Shown here piece by piece: positions 7,530 through 15,501 of a stretch of 35,254 bases of DNA; the stretch's first letter is position 1; each line of letters begins with the position of its first letter. The position numbers were made by a program, and so were the translations under genes. Below the pieces are notes generated by a model. That model worked only from the letters and a program-made list of their open reading frames with translations. It was not told the origin of the DNA and did no database searches. The DNA is taken from the NCBI GenBank assembly GCA_018364485.1, contig JAGZLX010000009.1:1-35254 (forward strand), in the 5' to 3' direction. This stretch comes from Granulicatella adiacens (GTDB lineage: Bacteria; Bacillota; Bacilli; Lactobacillales; Aerococcaceae).

Positions 7530-8639
7530 ATGGAACAGTATGTATGTATTGGATGTGGAGCAACAATCCAAACGGAAGATCCAAAAGGAACGGGGTACAC
7601 ACCGCAAAGTGCATTAAATAAAATGCTGGAAAGTGAAGGCCCTCTCTATTGTCAACGTTGTTTTAGACTCCGCAACTATAATGAGTTGCAACCGGCATCC
7701 CTAACAGATGATGACTTCTTAAAGATGTTAAGTAGTATTGCGGATGAAGATGCGCTAGTTGTGTTTGTAGTAGACTTATTCGATTTATACGGAAGTATGA
7801 TTTCCGGATTGAAACGTTTTGTGGGTGATAACCCGATTTTATTTGTAGCCAATAAGGTGGACTTATATCCAAAATCTGTGAACCGTAATCGTCTGAAAGC
7901 TTGGATTGAACGTCATGCAAAAGAGTACGGTATTAAACCAGTCGATACGCTACTTGTGAGTGGGCATAAACGTATTCAAATTGACGAATTGCTAGAGAAG
8001 ATTAACGAATACCGAAAAGGTAAGGATGCATATGTTGTAGGAGTAACGAATGTAGGAAAATCAACACTGATTAATAAGTTGATTCAAAGTATTGGTGAAA
8101 CAGGCGAAGTGATTACGACGTCTCAATATCCAGGAACAACTCTTGGACAAATTGATATCCCGTTCGATGAACATTCTTCATTAGTGGATACACCAGGGAT
8201 TATTCACCGTCATCAAATTACGCACTATTTAGCGGAAAAAGAAATGAAGAAAGTCTTGCCGCAAAAAGAGTTACAACCAAAGACATTCCAATTAAATAGC
8301 GAGCAAACGATTTTTATCGGTGGCTTGATTCGTGTTGATTACGAACAAGGAGAACGAAATTCATTTACCTTCTACACACCGCAAACAATCGACTTGCATC
8401 GCACGAAGTTGGAAAAGGCGACAGAGTTTTATGCAAAACATGCAGGAACACTTCTAACGCCACCAACAGGAGACAATATGAAGTTGTATCCAAAACTAGT
8501 GAAGAAGACATTTACGATTAAAGAAAAAACGGACTTAGTGATTGCAGGTCTTGGCTGGGTAACGATTCAAAAACCAGGTACTGTATCTGTATGGAGCCCA
8601 AAAGAAGTCGACGTGATTCAACGTCAATCGATTATTTAA
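7530..8639 (+). CDS. yqeH: Ribosome biogenesis GTPase YqeH
   Basis: The 369-residue protein is a circularly permuted GTPase needed for 30S subunit assembly. A four-cysteine zinc finger (C6, C9, C41, C44) comes first. The GTPase motifs appear in permuted order: NKVD (G4) at 108-111, GVTNVGKST (G1) at 171-179, and DTPG (G3) at 220-223. A C-terminal substrate-binding domain follows. The start at 7530 is preferred because GGAGGAGGA lies seven bases upstream; the in-frame TTG-type extension to 7512 would run through that site and overlap yqeG. Confidence 0.96.
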   Translation: MEQYVCIGCGATIQTEDPKGTGYTPQSALNKMLESEGPLYCQRCFRLRNYNELQPASLTDDDFLKMLSSIADEDALVVFVVDLFDLYGSMISGLKRFVGDNPILFVANKVDLYPKSVNRNRLKAWIERHAKEYGIKPVDTLLVSGHKRIQIDELLEKINEYRKGKDAYVVGVTNVGKSTLINKLIQSIGETGEVITTSQYPGTTLGQIDIPFDEHSSLVDTPGIIHRHQITHYLAEKEMKKVLPQKELQPKTFQLNSEQTIFIGGLIRVDYEQGERNSFTFYTPQTIDLHRTKLEKATEFYAKHAGTLLTPPTGDNMKLYPKLVKKTFTIKEKTDLVIAGLGWVTIQKPGTVSVWSPKEVDVIQRQSII

Positions 8640-8655
8640 AGAAAGGAGAGCTTTC

Positions 8656-8982
8656 ATGGAATTAAAAGGGAAAGAAAGACAGTTCTTCAAAAAAGAAGCA
8701 CACTCGTTGAAGCCAATCTTCCAAATCGGGAAAGGCGGACTTAGCGAAGAGATGATTCATCAAATTCAAAACGCTGTTGAGAAACGCGAATTGATTAAAG
8801 TGACTTTATTACAAAACACACTAGAGGAGCCACAAGAAGCTGCAGAAACGATTGCAGAGGCGACTGGAAGTACCATCATTCAAGTGATTGGACATACAAT
8901 TGTGTTATATAAAGAAGCACGTAATCCAAAGCATAGAGATCTTTCAGTACGATTTGCAGAATTCAAAAAAAGAGGTCGATAG
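8656..8982 (+). CDS. yhbY: CRM-domain RNA-binding protein YhbY
   Basis: The 108-residue protein is a single CRM (CRS1-YhbY) domain. The signature GKGGLSE, the GxxG loop of the KH-like RNA-binding fold, lies near residues 24-30, and the C-terminus is basic. Family members associate with pre-50S ribosomal particles. AAAGGAGAG precedes the start, and nadD starts three bases after its stop. The location in the yqeH-nadD operon is standard for Firmicutes (yqeI in Bacillus). Confidence 0.95.
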   Translation: MELKGKERQFFKKEAHSLKPIFQIGKGGLSEEMIHQIQNAVEKRELIKVTLLQNTLEEPQEAAETIAEATGSTIIQVIGHTIVLYKEARNPKHRDLSVRFAEFKKRGR

Positions 8983-8985
8983 ACG

Positions 8986-9624
8986 ATGGTTGCTGAACTC
9001 AATATTTTTTCTGAGACATTAAACAAAACTGAAAAATTCGGTGACGAGCTACCGGTAGAACGTGTCGGGCTTATCGGTGGTAGTTTCAACCCACCACATA
9101 TTGCGCATTTAATTATGGCTGAACAAGCACGTGTGCAATTAGGATTAGACAAGGTGTATTTTTTACCGAGTCATATTCCGCCGCATGTGGATGAGAAAAA
9201 GACCATTGATGCGAGTACTCGTGTGGAGATGACACGTCTTGCGATTCAAGATAATATTTATTTTGATATCGAGACGATTGAACTCGAGCGTAATGAGAAG
9301 AGTTATACGTATGATACGATTCAGCTCTTAAAGAGACAAAATCCGAATACGGAATATTACTTTATCATCGGTGGAGACATGGTGGATTATTTACCGACGT
9401 GGCACCGTGTGGATGAATTAGTTCATGAGGTGCAATTTGTCGGAGTTGAACGTCCAGGCTATGAAAAAGAAACACCGTATCCAGTGTTATGGATTACTGC
9501 ACCGAAAATGGATATTAGTTCGACACAAATCCGCAAAAATGTTCTATTCCAACAAAGTATTAAATATTTGGTACCAGAATTAGTGGAAGCCTATATCGCA
9601 GAAAAGGGGTTGTATTTAGAATGA
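8986..9624 (+). CDS. nadD: Nicotinate-nucleotide adenylyltransferase
   Basis: The 212-residue enzyme makes deamido-NAD from nicotinate mononucleotide and ATP. The nucleotidyltransferase motif GSFNPPHIAH lies at 32-41 (H38 and H41 bind phosphate) and the C-terminal ISSTQIR at 177-183. It has about 25 residues before the first beta strand, longer than E. coli NadD; an N-terminal extension is also known in other Lactobacillales. The start overlaps nothing and has AGAGG upstream. Its TGA overlaps the ATG of yqeK. Confidence 0.95.
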   Translation: MVAELNIFSETLNKTEKFGDELPVERVGLIGGSFNPPHIAHLIMAEQARVQLGLDKVYFLPSHIPPHVDEKKTIDASTRVEMTRLAIQDNIYFDIETIELERNEKSYTYDTIQLLKRQNPNTEYYFIIGGDMVDYLPTWHRVDELVHEVQFVGVERPGYEKETPYPVLWITAPKMDISSTQIRKNVLFQQSIKYLVPELVEAYIAEKGLYLE

Positions 9625-10226
9625 ACGAAGTACAAAGCTTTGAACCTTATACAACAATGACAAGAGAAGAGTTGTTGTCTCATGTTCAGTCAAATATGAG
9701 TGATAAGAGATATCAACACTGCCTGCGTGTCGAGCGAAAAATATTAGAATTAGCAAAACTTTACGGCGTCGATGAAAAAGCAGCTGCATTTGTAGGATTA
9801 GCGCATGATTATGCCAAAGAAATCCCAGTGGAAAAACAGCAAGCTCTTGCCAAAGAAATCGGACTTCCTGAAATGTATCACCATGAAGGCTCTGAAATTC
9901 TACACGGACCGATTGGAGCGTATTTGATTTCAAACCTATGCGGCGTAAAAGACGAAGCGTTGTTAGATGCCATTCGTGAGCATACGATTGGAGGACTTCA
10001 AATGAGTCTTCTTTCGAAGTGTCTCTTTGTGGCAGATGCAATCGAAGACGGAAGAAATTATCCAGGTGTCGATGTTGCAAGAGAAATCGCAGCGAAGAAT
10101 ATCGATGATGCAGTCTTTTATTTATTGAAGCATACATTGGAATTTTTATTGGAAAAAGAAGTCTCTATTTTTCCAAAAACAATAGAAGTTTATAATCATT
10201 ATTTGAAACAAAGAAAAGGAGAATAG
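9621..10226 (+). CDS. yqeK: HD-domain phosphohydrolase YqeK (symmetrical Ap4A hydrolase)
   Basis: The 201-residue HD-domain protein has H33 in RYQHCLRVE, the HD pair H62-D63 in GLAHDYAKE, HGPIG near 100, and EHTIGG near 125. YqeK of Bacillus and streptococci cleaves diadenosine tetraphosphate symmetrically. The start ATG overlaps the nadD stop as ATGA. An internal ATG at 9657 lacks a ribosome binding site. Fusion or pairing with nadD is the norm in this order. Confidence 0.93.
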   Translation: MNEVQSFEPYTTMTREELLSHVQSNMSDKRYQHCLRVERKILELAKLYGVDEKAAAFVGLAHDYAKEIPVEKQQALAKEIGLPEMYHHEGSEILHGPIGAYLISNLCGVKDEALLDAIREHTIGGLQMSLLSKCLFVADAIEDGRNYPGVDVAREIAAKNIDDAVFYLLKHTLEFLLEKEVSIFPKTIEVYNHYLKQRKGE

Positions 10227-10227
10227 A

Positions 10228-10584
10228 ATGGAACATACAAGTAAAAAATTATTACAAGTTGTTTTAGATGCTTGTGAAGACAAGTTAGCACAAGAAGTCG
10301 TTGCACTAGATGTAGCAAGTCTTACACCAGTTGCAGAATATTTCGTGATTACACACGGTAAAAATGAAAAACAAGTTCAAGCAATTGTCGATGCAGTTGA
10401 AGAAGCGGTTGAAAAAGAAGGCTTCGAAGTAAGAAGTATCGAAGGTAAAGATGGTGGCAAATGGATCTTAATGGACTTAAACGATGTGATTGTCCATGTA
10501 TTCTATTATGCAGATCGCGAATTCTATAATTTAGAAAAATTATGGAGCGATGCACCAATCGTGAATATTGTGAGTGAAAACTAA
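10228..10584 (+). CDS. rsfS: Ribosomal silencing factor RsfS
   Basis: The 118-residue protein carries the RsfS core with VALDVASLTPVAEYFVI near 24-40, then GKWILMDLNDVIVHVF near 75-90 and the ending FYNLEKLW. RsfS binds uL14 of the 50S subunit and blocks subunit joining when nutrients are short. Length is typical. AAAGGAG precedes the start. Its TAA overlaps the ATG of the next gene. Confidence 0.96.
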   Translation: MEHTSKKLLQVVLDACEDKLAQEVVALDVASLTPVAEYFVITHGKNEKQVQAIVDAVEEAVEKEGFEVRSIEGKDGGKWILMDLNDVIVHVFYYADREFYNLEKLWSDAPIVNIVSEN

Positions 10585-11324
10585 TGAACTATCAAAAATT
10601 TGCTCATGTATATGACCAAGTGATGGATCAACAACTCTACGAGGAATGGACGGACTATGCAGTTCGTTCTTTTTCGCATAGTGCCAAAAGACCGGTTCGC
10701 AAAGTGATGGAACTGGCTTGTGGGACTGGTGAAGTATCCATGCGTCTTGACAATAAAGGATACGAAGTCGTAGGTGTTGATTTATCCAAGAATATGTTAG
10801 AAATTGCCGAAAAGAAAGCTCAGGGTAGACCTATCGAATGGCTTCAAGCGGATATGCGAGTGCTCGAAGATGTACCAACAACAGACGCTGTAACGCTCTT
10901 TTCAGATTCGCTCTGTTATTTAACGGACTTTGAGGATGTTGTTTCAGTCTTTGAAGCAGTGTACGACCATTTAGAAGAGGGTGGCATTTTCCTTTTTGAT
11001 GTTCATTCGCTCTATCAAATGCAAGAAGTCTTTCCAGGATACCAATATCATTTCGTGGATGACGATTTTGCATTTCTATGGCAAAGCTATGAATTAGACG
11101 AGCCAGGCAGTATAGAACATGTAATTGATATGTATATTAAACAAGAAGACGGCAACCTGTACGAGCATTTCCAAGAAGTACATGAGGAACAAACCTTTCC
11201 AATCGAAATGTATGAAGCCGCACTGGAAATGGTCGGTTTTACAAATATCAAAGTGAAGGCTGACTTCGGGCAAAGCGAAGTACAAGAAACGAGTCCGCGT
11301 TGGTTCTTCCAAGCGGTGAAATGA
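10584..11324 (+). CDS. yqeM: Class I SAM-dependent methyltransferase (YqeM-like)
   Basis: The 246-residue protein has the class I methyltransferase motif I VMELACGTGEVSMRL near 42-56, an acidic residue ending strand 2 in VVGVDLS, and a motif around LQADMRVLEDVP. It belongs to the YqeM group that follows rsfS in Firmicutes. The substrate is unknown. The gene overlaps rsfS by one base and is followed by tmcAL after nine bases. Confidence 0.85.
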   Translation: MNYQKFAHVYDQVMDQQLYEEWTDYAVRSFSHSAKRPVRKVMELACGTGEVSMRLDNKGYEVVGVDLSKNMLEIAEKKAQGRPIEWLQADMRVLEDVPTTDAVTLFSDSLCYLTDFEDVVSVFEAVYDHLEEGGIFLFDVHSLYQMQEVFPGYQYHFVDDDFAFLWQSYELDEPGSIEHVIDMYIKQEDGNLYEHFQEVHEEQTFPIEMYEAALEMVGFTNIKVKADFGQSEVQETSPRWFFQAVK

Positions 11325-11333
11325 GGCTTGCGT

Positions 11334-12518
11334 ATGAAGGTATGTGGAGTAATTGCAGAATTTAATCCATTTCATCAAGGCCATGCTTATTTGTTGGAAC
11401 AAGCACGCAAACAAACAGGGGCTGATGTCATTGTTGTGGTGATGAGCGGCAACTGGGTGCAACGAGGCGAACCAGCCATCGAGCAGAAATGGAGCCGTGC
11501 AAAAGTCGCACTTCAAAACGGGGCCGATGTTGTCATCGAGATGCCAACTGCGGTGAGCTGCCAAGCAACAGACCTTTTTGCAAGAGGCACAGTAGAAATC
11601 TTGCAAAAGGTGGGGTGCGATTCTTTAGCATTTGGTTGCGAAAGTGGCGATGGGATATTTTTCGAAGAAGCTGTATCTCAGCGGGAGGCTATTGAAAAAG
11701 AAATTAGCCGATTTGTAGAAGAAAACCGTTCACTAACTTTTGCAAGCCAATTAACGCAGCTTGCTGTGAAAGAGTTTGGAGAAGACAGTGCCCTTGTAGA
11801 AGCTTTGCAGTCACCAAACCAGCAATTGGGATTAGCTTACACCGTTGAAAATGCTAAGGGCGAACATCCAATGAAGATCGTTCCGATTACACGAGTAGGG
11901 AGTGGACATTTGGATGATGCGTTAGACAAGACCGCTTTTGCCAGTGGGACAGCCCTCAGAAAAGCGTTAAAAGGGAATCGAGATGAGGAAGTATTACGAG
12001 AACAACTTTCCTATGTACAGTTCGATGAGGAAGAGTACAAAAACGATTGGAGCTACTATTGGCCACTCTTGAAGAGTATCGTTTTAAGAAGTACTGACGA
12101 AGAGTTATGCGCCATTTATCAAATGGAAGAAGGTATCGAGAATCGCTTGAAGGAAGCTGTTCGCGTTTCTTCAACGATTGAGGAGTGTCTCCAATATCTC
12201 AAAAACAAACGATGGAGTTGGGCAAGGTTGCAACGACTTCTCGTTTATGTTTTACTGGGTGTAACCAAAGCGGAAATGGAAGACTATTGGAGCAGTCCAA
12301 TTGAGCAAGGGACAGTTCTTGGATTTACTTCAAAAGGCCAAGAATGGTTGAAGAATATGAGAGAAGTAGAGTCATTCCATTTAATTACCAATTACGCAGC
12401 GCATAAAGATGAACGCCAAGAAAGTTGGGATTTATTGTATGATTTCTGGAATCCATCCAAGCAAATTTCTGCAACGGTCTTTAAGCCTGTTCAAGTGAAC
12501 AAAGAGGAAGGATTTTAA
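11334..12518 (+). CDS. tmcAL: tRNA(Met) cytidine acetate ligase TmcAL
   Basis: The 394-residue protein belongs to the YlbM/TmcAL family, which uses acetate and ATP to form N4-acetylcytidine at the wobble position of elongator tRNA-Met. The nucleotidyltransferase motif FNPFHQGH lies at 10-17, with VMSGNWVQRGEPA following near 36-48. The ATG at 11334 is preferred because GAGG at 11323-11326 is correctly spaced; a TTG two codons upstream abuts that site. It is the last gene of the operon; no strong terminator is seen before the next promoter. Confidence 0.93.
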   Translation: MKVCGVIAEFNPFHQGHAYLLEQARKQTGADVIVVVMSGNWVQRGEPAIEQKWSRAKVALQNGADVVIEMPTAVSCQATDLFARGTVEILQKVGCDSLAFGCESGDGIFFEEAVSQREAIEKEISRFVEENRSLTFASQLTQLAVKEFGEDSALVEALQSPNQQLGLAYTVENAKGEHPMKIVPITRVGSGHLDDALDKTAFASGTALRKALKGNRDEEVLREQLSYVQFDEEEYKNDWSYYWPLLKSIVLRSTDEELCAIYQMEEGIENRLKEAVRVSSTIEECLQYLKNKRWSWARLQRLLVYVLLGVTKAEMEDYWSSPIEQGTVLGFTSKGQEWLKNMREVESFHLITNYAAHKDERQESWDLLYDFWNPSKQISATVFKPVQVNKEEGF

Positions 12519-12552
12519 TCTCTGTTTTTTCAAGCTTGTAAAGTAAAAAGCT

Positions 12553-12581
12553 TTGACAAACTTTCAATAAACTAGTATAAT
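12553..12581 (+). promoter_or_regulatory. Consensus promoter of yceD-rpmF
   Basis: TTGACA at 12553-12558 and TATAAT at 12576-12581 have a 17-bp spacer. This exact consensus predicts very strong sigma-A transcription beginning near 12588, fitting a ribosomal protein operon. Confidence 0.93.
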
Positions 12582-12609
12582 TCAGTATGTTGCTTTAGGG
12601 GTGAAAATT

Positions 12610-13164
12610 GTGAAAATATCAGTTAAACAACTTCAGGATTCTCAAGGGATTCCAAATTACTTTGATACAGAAATTAATGTGGAAGAGGCATTAAAACGAC
12701 GAGATGATTCTATTCTTGCTGTTTCGCCAGCACACATCAAAGGATTTCTTGTTTATCAAAACGAATCAGTTGTAGCGCAATTTACTTGCGATGTTGATAT
12801 CACACTTCCTTCATCCAGGTCTTTAGAGCCAGTGGTAGTTCCACTCCACATTGATATTGTGGAAAGATATGTCCCATCCCATTACTCAGTTGATGAGAAA
12901 GAGCTAACAGAAATTGTGATGCCTCTTGATGGTGATTGGGTTGACTTAGAACCCGCTGTGGAAGATCATATTTTACTTTCAATTCCTTTACAAGTCTTAT
13001 CGCAAGAGGAATTGAGTGAAGATAAAATGCCTTCTGGAAACGATTGGGAGGTTGTAACGCAAGAAGCTCTTGAAGAGCGACTCAAACAACAAAAAGAACA
13101 ATCGGTTGATCCAAGGCTAGCGTCTTTACAGTCTTTCTTCGAAAAGGATGAGACTGAGAAGTAA
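12610..13164 (+). CDS. yceD: YceD family protein (DUF177)
   Basis: The 184-residue acidic protein belongs to the DUF177 family, which is nearly always encoded just upstream of rpmF. Recognisable parts are KISVKQLQDSQG at the start and a C-terminal region with DPRLASLQSFF, where family members typically end. A role in 23S rRNA metabolism has been reported for plant and bacterial homologues. The GTG at 12610 is chosen because AGGGGTGA lies about six bases upstream; another GTG at 12601 lies inside that site. Confidence 0.9.
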   Translation: MKISVKQLQDSQGIPNYFDTEINVEEALKRRDDSILAVSPAHIKGFLVYQNESVVAQFTCDVDITLPSSRSLEPVVVPLHIDIVERYVPSHYSVDEKELTEIVMPLDGDWVDLEPAVEDHILLSIPLQVLSQEELSEDKMPSGNDWEVVTQEALEERLKQQKEQSVDPRLASLQSFFEKDETEK

Positions 13165-13205
13165 AAAGCATTATGTAAAGAAGATTGATTAGGAGGTGTA
13201 CAAAA

Positions 13206-13385
13206 ATGGCAGTACCAAAACGTAAAACATCAAAAGCGAGAAAAGCAAAACGTCGTACTCACTTCAAATTAGAAGTTCCAGGTTTGAGCGCATGCCCATC
13301 ATGTGGAGCATTAAGAAAGAGCCATCACGTTTGTCCTGAGTGTGGTTCATACGACGGAAAAGAAGTTGTTTCTAAAGAAGCATAA
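13206..13385 (+). CDS. rpmF: 50S ribosomal protein L32
   Basis: The 59-residue protein starts MAVPKRKTSKARKAKRR and contains a four-cysteine zinc ribbon (C30, C33, C43, C46 in CPSCG and CPECG). It is thus the zinc-binding form of L32. AGGAGGTG lies nine bases before the ATG. Longer in-frame starts at 13185 run through this site and are rejected. It is transcribed with yceD. Confidence 0.97.
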   Translation: MAVPKRKTSKARKAKRRTHFKLEVPGLSACPSCGALRKSHHVCPECGSYDGKEVVSKEA

Positions 13386-13398
13386 TCATAAACGTTAC

Positions 13399-13430
13399 AA
13401 AACCTTAGACAGTTGTCTAAGGTTTTTTCT
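13399..13430 (+). terminator. Terminator after rpmF
   Basis: AACCTTAGAC (13401-13410) pairs with GTCTAAGGTT (13415-13424) around a 4-nt loop, followed by a T-rich run. Confidence 0.92.
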
Positions 13431-13450
13431 TTTTTTTAACTGTAAAAGTG

Positions 13451-13492
13451 TAAATGTATCATGTATGATACGTATCATGCATGATACATTTA
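13451..13492. repeat. 42-bp near-perfect palindrome made of two abutting 16-bp palindromes
   Basis: The two halves (13451-13471 and 13472-13492) are reverse complements with one mismatch. Inside, GTATCATGTATGATAC (13456-13471) and GTATCATGCATGATAC (13472-13487) are adjacent copies of one 16-bp unit, the second being an exact palindrome. No T-run follows, so it is not a terminator. It lies between the rpmF terminator and the DUF3397 gene and looks like a double operator. I do not recognise the binding protein. Confidence 0.85.
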
Positions 13493-13549
13493 AAAATATT
13501 ATGAGTTTTAAGAAATCTATTGTAAACTAGTAGTGATGGAGGTGAGTCA

Positions 13550-13902
13550 ATGTTTTTTTTGAAATCGTACTATGGTTAGTCTTTATTTTAAGTTATGTCG
13601 GCTTCACGGTCGTTTTTGGAAATCGAATCTTCTATAATGAGACTCGCTTCATAACTATTCGTGAAATAATGACACCAATGCTACTATTAATCTTGCATAC
13701 GACAAGTGTGAATGTGTTTGGATATTCTTGGTTTAGTTTTGCCACACTTGGATTTGCTCTTATCGGATTGGCATTGTTATTTTATAAATTAAAAACAGGG
13801 AAGCTCATCCTTAGACCTTTCCTCCACCAATTGTTCTCGATTGCGTTTTTATACTTTGGTGTACTCGTAATTCTTGTTCAGGTGGGAAGATTCTTTAAAT
13901 AA
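13550..13902 (+). pseudogene. DUF3397 family membrane protein, frameshifted in a T8 tract
   Basis: A good ribosome binding site (GGAGGTG at 13538-13544) leads to ATG at 13550, followed at once by eight T. In the frame of this ATG, translation stops after nine codons. In the frame that runs open from 13546 to the stop at 13900 there is no start until 13669. One extra T would join them into a protein of about 117 residues beginning MFFFEIVLWLVFILSYVGF, with about four membrane helices. Content and place (just upstream of mraZ) fit the DUF3397 family, whose members are about that long. The frame break may be a sequencing error, a phase-variable tract or slippage; as written, only the 77-residue C-terminal part is open. 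Confidence 0.75.
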
Positions 13903-13923
13903 TCGCATAATATCAAGGATAGT

Positions 13924-13959
13924 AAGCTCTCTACGATTGAATCGTAGAGAGCTTTTTTT
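13924..13959 (+). terminator. Terminator before the dcw cluster
   Basis: AGCTCTCTACGAT (13925-13937) pairs perfectly with ATCGTAGAGAGCT (13941-13953) around a 3-nt loop and ends in seven T. It insulates the mraZ promoter. Confidence 0.95.
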
Positions 13960-14016
13960 GTGCGTCAAAAATACAAAAAGGGGGAGAAAAAACTTTTTTT
14001 AACTTTTTTTGGTAAA

Positions 14017-14056
14017 AAAGTGGTGAAAAGTGGTGGGATGTGGTACACTATGGTTA
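14017..14056 (+). promoter_or_regulatory. MraZ operator: four TGG repeats at 10-bp period overlapping the mra promoter
   Basis: TGG occurs at 14021, 14031, 14041 and 14051, the first two in identical contexts AAAGTGGTG. MraZ is known to bind direct repeats of this type at 10-bp spacing upstream of its own gene. An extended -10 (TGGTACACT, 14041-14049) lies within the array, so MraZ binding would block RNA polymerase. Confidence 0.8.
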
Positions 14057-14084
14057 CTAAAATTATTGGAATGGAGGAGTCTGC

Positions 14085-14516
14085 ATGTTAATCGGTGAAT
14101 ATCAACATACAATTGATGCAAAAGGACGTATGATCGTGCCTGCTAAATTTCGTGAAGATTTAGGTTTCACCTTTATCGTGACACGCGGACTTGATGGCTG
14201 TTTATACGGTTATCCTCTCGAACAATGGGAGCTCATTCAAAATAAATTAAGAGACTTACCACAGTCGAAAAAAGACGCACGTGCCTTCACACGTTTTATG
14301 AACTCTGCTGCGATTGAAGTAGAATTCGATAAACAAGGTCGTGTAAACATCTCACAAACGCTACGTGCGTATGCGGGATTAGAAAAGAATTGCCGCGTTA
14401 TCGGGAACAATGATCGCATTGAGATTTGGAATGAAGAACGTTGGCAAGAATATATTGCTGAAACTGAAGAGAATTTTGAAGAATTGGCCGAACATATGAT
14501 TGATTTTGGCTTTTAG
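14085..14516 (+). CDS. mraZ: Transcriptional regulator MraZ
   Basis: The 143-residue protein has two AbrB-like SpoVT halves: MLIGEYQHTIDAKGRMIVPAKFR at the N-terminus (with the DxxGR motif) and a second copy AIEVEFDKQGRVNIS near residues 77-91. MraZ represses the dcw operon by binding repeats in its own promoter, which are visible just upstream. GGAGGAG precedes the start. It is the first gene of the cluster, 14 nt before rsmH. Confidence 0.97.
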   Translation: MLIGEYQHTIDAKGRMIVPAKFREDLGFTFIVTRGLDGCLYGYPLEQWELIQNKLRDLPQSKKDARAFTRFMNSAAIEVEFDKQGRVNISQTLRAYAGLEKNCRVIGNNDRIEIWNEERWQEYIAETEENFEELAEHMIDFGF

Positions 14517-14530
14517 AAAGGGAAGGGACC

Positions 14531-15472
14531 ATGTTTAAACATATCACTGTATTGCTACATGAAACGGTAGATGCATTATCCATTAAGCCAGACGGAATCT
14601 ACGTAGACTGTACGCTTGGTGGTGCTGGACATAGTCAATACCTACTAAGCCAACTAACAACAGGTCATCTCTATTGTTTTGACCAAGATATGCAAGCTAT
14701 TAATCACGCGAAGGTTCGCCTTGCTAAAGAAGTCGAAGAAGGTAAAGTGACGTTTATTCACGCGAACTTCCGTCAATTGAAGAAAGAACTTGGAAAACTA
14801 GGTGTTTCTAAAGTAGACGGAATTCTTTACGACTTAGGAGTGTCTTCACCACAACTCGATCAGATTGAACGAGGTTTTAGTTACCATCAAAATGCAAAAC
14901 TCGATATGCGTATGGACCAAAGTGCACCGTTAACGGCAGAAGAGATTGTAAATGAATGGAGCTATGACGAATTAGTTCGTATCTTCTATCGATATGGGGA
15001 AGAGAAGTTCTCGAAACAAATCGCTCGAAATATTGAGCGTATCCGCGCGCAACACCGTATTGAAACAACAGGTGAATTAGTGGATATCATTCGAGACAGT
15101 ATTCCAGCTGCAGCAAGACGAAAAGGGGGACATCCTGCTAAAAGAATTTTCCAAGCGATTCGTATCGCGGTAAATGATGAATTAGCAGCGATTGAAGATT
15201 CGCTTGAGCAAGCATTTGAAGTTGTTGGCGTGGGAGGCCGAATCAGTGTGATTTCATTCCATTCTTTGGAAGACCGCATTGTCAAAACAATGTTCAAACA
15301 GCAAAGCACAGTAGAGAAGGCGCCGAAGAACTTACCGATTCTACCAACGGAGGAAGAAAAAGCTCCGTTCCAATTGGTGAATAAAAAGCCAATCTTACCA
15401 AGTATTGAAGAAATTACGGAAAACTCTCGTTCACAAAGTGCGAAATTGAGAGTCATAGAAAGAGTAAAATAA
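14531..15472 (+). CDS. rsmH: 16S rRNA (cytosine(1402)-N4)-methyltransferase
   Basis: The 313-residue SAM-dependent enzyme (MraW) methylates C1402 in the decoding centre of 16S rRNA. It has VDCTLGGAGHS near 25-35, LYDLGVSSPQLD near 99-110, and the C-terminal SFHSLEDRIVK. Length is normal. AGGGAAGGGA precedes the ATG. Confidence 0.97.
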   Translation: MFKHITVLLHETVDALSIKPDGIYVDCTLGGAGHSQYLLSQLTTGHLYCFDQDMQAINHAKVRLAKEVEEGKVTFIHANFRQLKKELGKLGVSKVDGILYDLGVSSPQLDQIERGFSYHQNAKLDMRMDQSAPLTAEEIVNEWSYDELVRIFYRYGEEKFSKQIARNIERIRAQHRIETTGELVDIIRDSIPAAARRKGGHPAKRIFQAIRIAVNDELAAIEDSLEQAFEVVGVGGRISVISFHSLEDRIVKTMFKQQSTVEKAPKNLPILPTEEEKAPFQLVNKKPILPSIEEITENSRSQSAKLRVIERVK

Positions 15473-15501
15473 AAGGATAATTTAGAAAGAAGGGAATTCT
15501 A

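Noticed and set aside
9616..10137. 173-codon frame on the - strand
   Set aside because: It lies fully opposite nadD end and yqeK, is rich in His, Arg and Leu as expected for a shadow frame, and has no ribosome binding site.
11094..11606. 170-codon frame on the - strand rich in Cys and His
   Set aside because: It spans the yqeM-tmcAL junction antisense, has no recognisable domain and no upstream promoter.
13451..13492. CRISPR-like repeat
   Set aside because: Two adjacent palindromic units without spacers are not an array; no cas genes or further repeats are present in the window.
13342..13530. 62-codon frame overlapping the end of rpmF
   Set aside because: It runs through the rpmF terminator and the palindrome and has no ribosome binding site.
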